Assembly (NCBI GenBank): GCA_016783285.1
Contig: JADHWW010000209.1
Location: forward strand, 1-6,466
Reading direction: 5' to 3'
DNA: 6,466 bases
From: Anaerolineae bacterium
GTDB taxonomy: Bacteria; Chloroflexota; Anaerolineae; B4-G1
Shown here: in pieces, positions 4,366-6,466 of the stretch
Numbering within the stretch: the first letter of the stretch is position 1
How the letters are laid out: every line of letters begins with the position of its first letter
Translations under genes and position numbers: made by a program
Notes under the pieces: generated by a model
The model's database searches: none
What the model was told of the DNA's origin: nothing
The model's input: only the letters and a program-made list of their open reading frames with translations

Positions 4366-6081
4366 CTATGGGGGGAGCCATGAGACTCCCAACCTAAGAT
4401 GCTCCGCTCGCATGGAGATCAGATCGGCGAGACTGGGCATGCTGTAGGCAGCGGAGACGCGATCGTAGATGTACTCGTAGAAGCTGACGCCCAGTTTCTT
4501 CGCCGTAGCCTCAAGCGTTGCGAAGGTATCCCACGCCTTCGTGCCGTCCTCGGAGCGGGTACCGAAGCTGATCTTCCTTCTACGAACCCGTTTCCTGGCC
4601 GAGAGTTCTGCTGAGTTGTTATGCAGCGGAATCTCCGGGTGTTCGAGCACCATCAGCATAGATGCCTTCTTGGCTCTGGTCTTGGCGATGCGTTCATCCA
4701 GCGCGTCATACCCGGTCACGGTCGAAAAGAGTTCGTCAAACTCGCTGGTCAGGCGAGTGCTGTCTTCTGCGGTCGGATGTCCACGGTAGACAAGTAGCTG
4801 GCCGTAGAAGGCCCAGTAGTGTGTCAGGAAATCGTCCAGGAGTTGGCGATGGTATGGCACGTGCGGGACGAGTTTCTTGTAGTGGCGGCCTTCGTGAATC
4901 CAGCATAGGGACAGGTCATCTGTGACCAACTTAAACTGCGGTGCATCGTCGCAGATGAGCAGTTCCACGACCGGGAATCCCGTCTGTGCGTGATAGGCCG
5001 CGATGGCGGTTGCGTCCAACACCCATTTACGCTGTTGGGGTCCCAGGTTGGGCAAGTGCTGATCCAGCAGGCCTGCAAACTCGCGTTCACCGAATTCTTG
5101 CTCGTGGGGCAGACAGTTGAGTTGCCTGATGATCCGTGCTGAAACCCTGAGTGAGCCAAGCAGCTCAAACGCCTCGTCATTGAGGAGAAAGCGGCGCTCG
5201 CTGGAGTTCCTGAGCACGTCGATCACTGTCAGCCGGTTCTTCTTCTCCGTCGTGAAGTAGGCGCTGTAGAGCGGGTTGCACACGACGTGGCAATGCTGGT
5301 TCTGCCCGTTCACCCGAGCGCTTGTTTCGTCGATATGCTGCCAAGGGCTGCTGCGTAACCCCGCTTCGTAGATCGCGTCCTTCTCAGCGTGGAAGGTTTC
5401 CTTCTTCTTGATCAGGATGTTGGAGAGTTGCCCCGACGAGATTTGGATCCCGAAGTGGCCAAAGAACTCCAGGATTTTGGGCTCGGTTGTCTGCATGCCG
5501 AAGTGCATCACAATCGCCAGCGACTTGATGCTGGGGCCAAACTCCCCTTCGTAACCGGGAGGCAACTCAGCCAGGTACGTCTTGCCCTCGGACGCGGAGT
5601 AGTACTTCCGCTTCCGAAACAGGACGTTATCGGTGTGAATGCTGAGGTCTTGCACCGTGACCACTTCGTGGCCTTTGAACTCCGCATCGGCTGGCAGGCA
5701 TTCTGGATCAACATCAAGTTCTGCCTCGCGATCAATCTTGATCTTGTCCAGTTTGCGGCCTCTCTCCCGCTTTTTGGGTTGATGCCGCTCTTTCTCGGAG
5801 GAATGGTTGGAGGAAGTTCGTGGCTTCTTGTTGGCCTTGATGTCGGGTTTCCCTTGCTCACCCTTAAGACGGTTGATTTCGTCACGCAGCCGCTGAACCT
5901 GCTCACGCAATGCCTGGGTTTCCGTCTTCAGCGTCTCGACCAGGTTGAGCAGCATCATTATCGCCTGCCGTGCGCCCTCGAGGTCTTGGATTTGCTTGGG
6001 GTCGAAGCCCTCTAACAATGTGCTCACTCCACGAGATCGGTTCGTGTGCTGCTTGAGAGACAATTGTCGTGATTGTACCAC
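4366..6081 (-). CDS. tnpC: IS66-family transposase (TnpC type)
   Basis: DDE transposase of up to 571 aa, the usual size for the family. From the N-terminus it has a coiled coil or leucine zipper (about 43-75, LKTETQALREQVQRLRDEIN), a basic Lys/Arg-rich linker (80-116), then the catalytic domain. Likely catalytic residues are D251 in QHIDET, D378 or D379 in ICDDAPQF, and E492 in HNNSAELSARKRVRRRKISF, a region matching the IS66 pattern HNNxAE...RKxSFG. CWIHEGRHYKK (393-403) corresponds to the family's CWAHxRRKF-like stretch. It ends at TAG (4368-4366). The start is uncertain: GTG at 6081 gives the longest form, while GTG at 6027 (VSTLLEGFDPKQIQ) looks a more natural N-terminus; neither has a strong SD, consistent with low transposase expression. 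No frameshift or internal stop, so it may be active. Confidence 0.92.
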   Translation of the reverse strand: MVQSRQLSLKQHTNRSRGVSTLLEGFDPKQIQDLEGARQAIMMLLNLVETLKTETQALREQVQRLRDEINRLKGEQGKPDIKANKKPRTSSNHSSEKERHQPKKRERGRKLDKIKIDREAELDVDPECLPADAEFKGHEVVTVQDLSIHTDNVLFRKRKYYSASEGKTYLAELPPGYEGEFGPSIKSLAIVMHFGMQTTEPKILEFFGHFGIQISSGQLSNILIKKKETFHAEKDAIYEAGLRSSPWQHIDETSARVNGQNQHCHVVCNPLYSAYFTTEKKNRLTVIDVLRNSSERRFLLNDEAFELLGSLRVSARIIRQLNCLPHEQEFGEREFAGLLDQHLPNLGPQQRKWVLDATAIAAYHAQTGFPVVELLICDDAPQFKLVTDDLSLCWIHEGRHYKKLVPHVPYHRQLLDDFLTHYWAFYGQLLVYRGHPTAEDSTRLTSEFDELFSTVTGYDALDERIAKTRAKKASMLMVLEHPEIPLHNNSAELSARKRVRRRKISFGTRSEDGTKAWDTFATLEATAKKLGVSFYEYIYDRVSAAYSMPSLADLISMRAEHLRLGVSWLPP

Positions 6082-6134
6082 GTGCTCGTTAGCTTGCCGT
6101 TAAAGAAACGTCAGAAATCTGTAAGAACCGACTC

Positions 6135-6158
6135 TACCCCGGAATATTGAGAAGATAC
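6135..6158 (-). repeat. Terminal inverted repeat, right end
   Basis: Read on the minus strand from 6158 it starts GTATCTTCTCAATA, then TTCC, then GGGGTA, pairing with 4293-4316 at 20 of 24 positions. Confidence 0.88.
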
Positions 6159-6166
6159 CTCCCCGC
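6159..6166. repeat. Target-site duplication, right copy
   Basis: CTCCCCGC directly outside the right inverted repeat, matching the left copy at 4285-4292 in seven of eight bases. Confidence 0.75.
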
Positions 6167-6315
6167 GATAGATTGGTGGAACCACCCAGGTAGCCGACGA
6201 TCAAAGGAATCATCGCCACGTTGCACGGGCCGATGCTGGTCACAATGCCGCCCACAAAGACGAGCAGATAGGCCACCAACGATCGGTTTTGCAGCACGGT
6301 CGGATCGATAGGCAC
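6159..6315 (-). pseudogene. ccdA: CcdA/DsbD-like thiol-electron carrier, 5' fragment (IS-disrupted)
   Basis: N-terminal 52 codons of the split membrane carrier. It begins at GTG 6315 with a good SD, AGGAG (6328-6324), eight bases upstream and lying over the end of the thioredoxin-like gene, whose stop is only five bases before. The first membrane span carries the diagnostic IGPCNVAMIPLIVGYLGG with the first redox cysteine (C31). The native frame ends at LSRG and then runs into the element for 19 foreign codons to a stop at 6102-6100, so the gene as it stands would give a 71-aa, one-span product. Joined to the 3' fragment after removal of the element it forms a 225-aa protein, the normal CcdA size, with C31 and C146 as the redox pair. 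Confidence 0.88.
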
Positions 6316-6320
6316 TGTGT

Positions 6321-6466
6321 TTACTCCTCGGCCAGTGTTTCTAACTCTGCACGCAGTGCGTCCAGCTCCATCACCCCCGTATAAACCACCCCCTGCCCTG
6401 TGCGGTCAATGAAAATCAGAGTTGGGATGACGCGGATGCCGCCGCGTCGCAGCAAGTTTTCATTTT
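6321..6466 (-). CDS. Thioredoxin-fold protein, C-terminal part (5' end beyond window)
   Basis: The last 47 complete codons of a gene entering from the right edge: NENLLRRGGIRVIPTLIFID, then RTGQGVVYTGVMELDALRAE, ending LETLAEE at TAA (6323-6321). GIRVIPTLIFID is the thioredoxin-fold signature around the cis-proline (the P of IPT), which faces the active-site CXXC; that CXXC is upstream of the window and not visible. The stop lies five bases before the ccdA GTG, and the ccdA SD sits inside this gene, so the two were clearly one operon. It is probably the thiol partner of CcdA; whether it is cytoplasmic or exported depends on the missing N-terminus. Confidence 0.85.
   Translation of the reverse strand, partial: NENLLRRGGIRVIPTLIFIDRTGQGVVYTGVMELDALRAELETLAEE

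Larger units (their letters stand above)
4293..6158 (-). mobile_element. IS66-family insertion sequence (single-ORF, ISBst12-like), 1,866 bp
   Basis: A complete element bounded by inverted repeats and flanked by near-identical 8-bp direct repeats, carrying one full-length DDE transposase in the same direction as the interrupted ccdA. There is no tnpA or tnpB accessory gene, which is the arrangement known for the ISBst12 subgroup of IS66. Ends begin GTATCTTC rather than the GTAA often seen in IS66. Deleting 4293-6158 plus one target copy rejoins ccdA in frame (LSRG then RSFA), which proves the boundaries to within a base or so. An intact transposase and nearly matched target copies suggest a fairly recent insertion. 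Confidence 0.9.

Noticed and set aside
5389..6015. 208-codon plus-strand ORF inside the insertion sequence
   Set aside because: Lies fully opposite the transposase; hydrophobic stretches come from the antisense of the Lys/Glu-rich coiled coil.
1..6466. CRISPR array, tRNA or rRNA genes
   Set aside because: No regularly spaced direct repeats and no tRNA- or rRNA-like stretches were seen in either strand.

Overview
All recognisable genes in this window lie on the minus strand, so the biology reads from the right edge to the left. The DNA is fairly GC-rich and bacterial, with clear Shine-Dalgarno sites. The protein set (a thioredoxin-fold protein, a CcdA-type membrane protein, a dicluster ferredoxin, a CDF metal exporter and an ABC-2 exporter) does not fix a taxon. 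A Chloroflexota-like or similar environmental bacterium is only a guess.

Right part (6466 to 2848): a redox gene cluster. It begins with the C-terminal end of a thioredoxin-fold protein. Five bases later comes a CcdA/DsbD-type transmembrane thiol-electron carrier. That gene is split by a 1,866-bp IS66-type insertion sequence (4293-6158) with a full-length transposase, 24-bp imperfect terminal inverted repeats and a 7-of-8-bp target duplication. Removing the element and one target copy restores a continuous 225-codon ccdA with both membrane cysteines. Downstream are a small unrecognised protein (about 90 aa) with a puzzling start region, and a ferredoxin with two [4Fe-4S] motifs behind an unrecognised N-terminal region of about 110 residues.

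Middle (2847 to 1746): an intergenic region with a good sigma70-type promoter, then a six-span cation diffusion facilitator whose metal-site residues (N, D, D, D) resemble the manganese-exporting type.

Left part (1745 to 1): a 177-nt leader with two adjacent possible hairpins, then an ABC-2 export system. The ATPase gene overlaps the permease gene by one base (TGATG), and the permease runs off the left edge after 218 codons.

The most notable points are the clean gene disruption by the IS, the thioredoxin-CcdA-small protein-ferredoxin arrangement (which suggests, without proving, a ferredoxin-linked thiol electron route), and the start of the small protein. There a near-perfect Shine-Dalgarno faces ATA where ATG would be expected, and a 14-codon ORF lies just upstream in the same frame, separated by one TGA.
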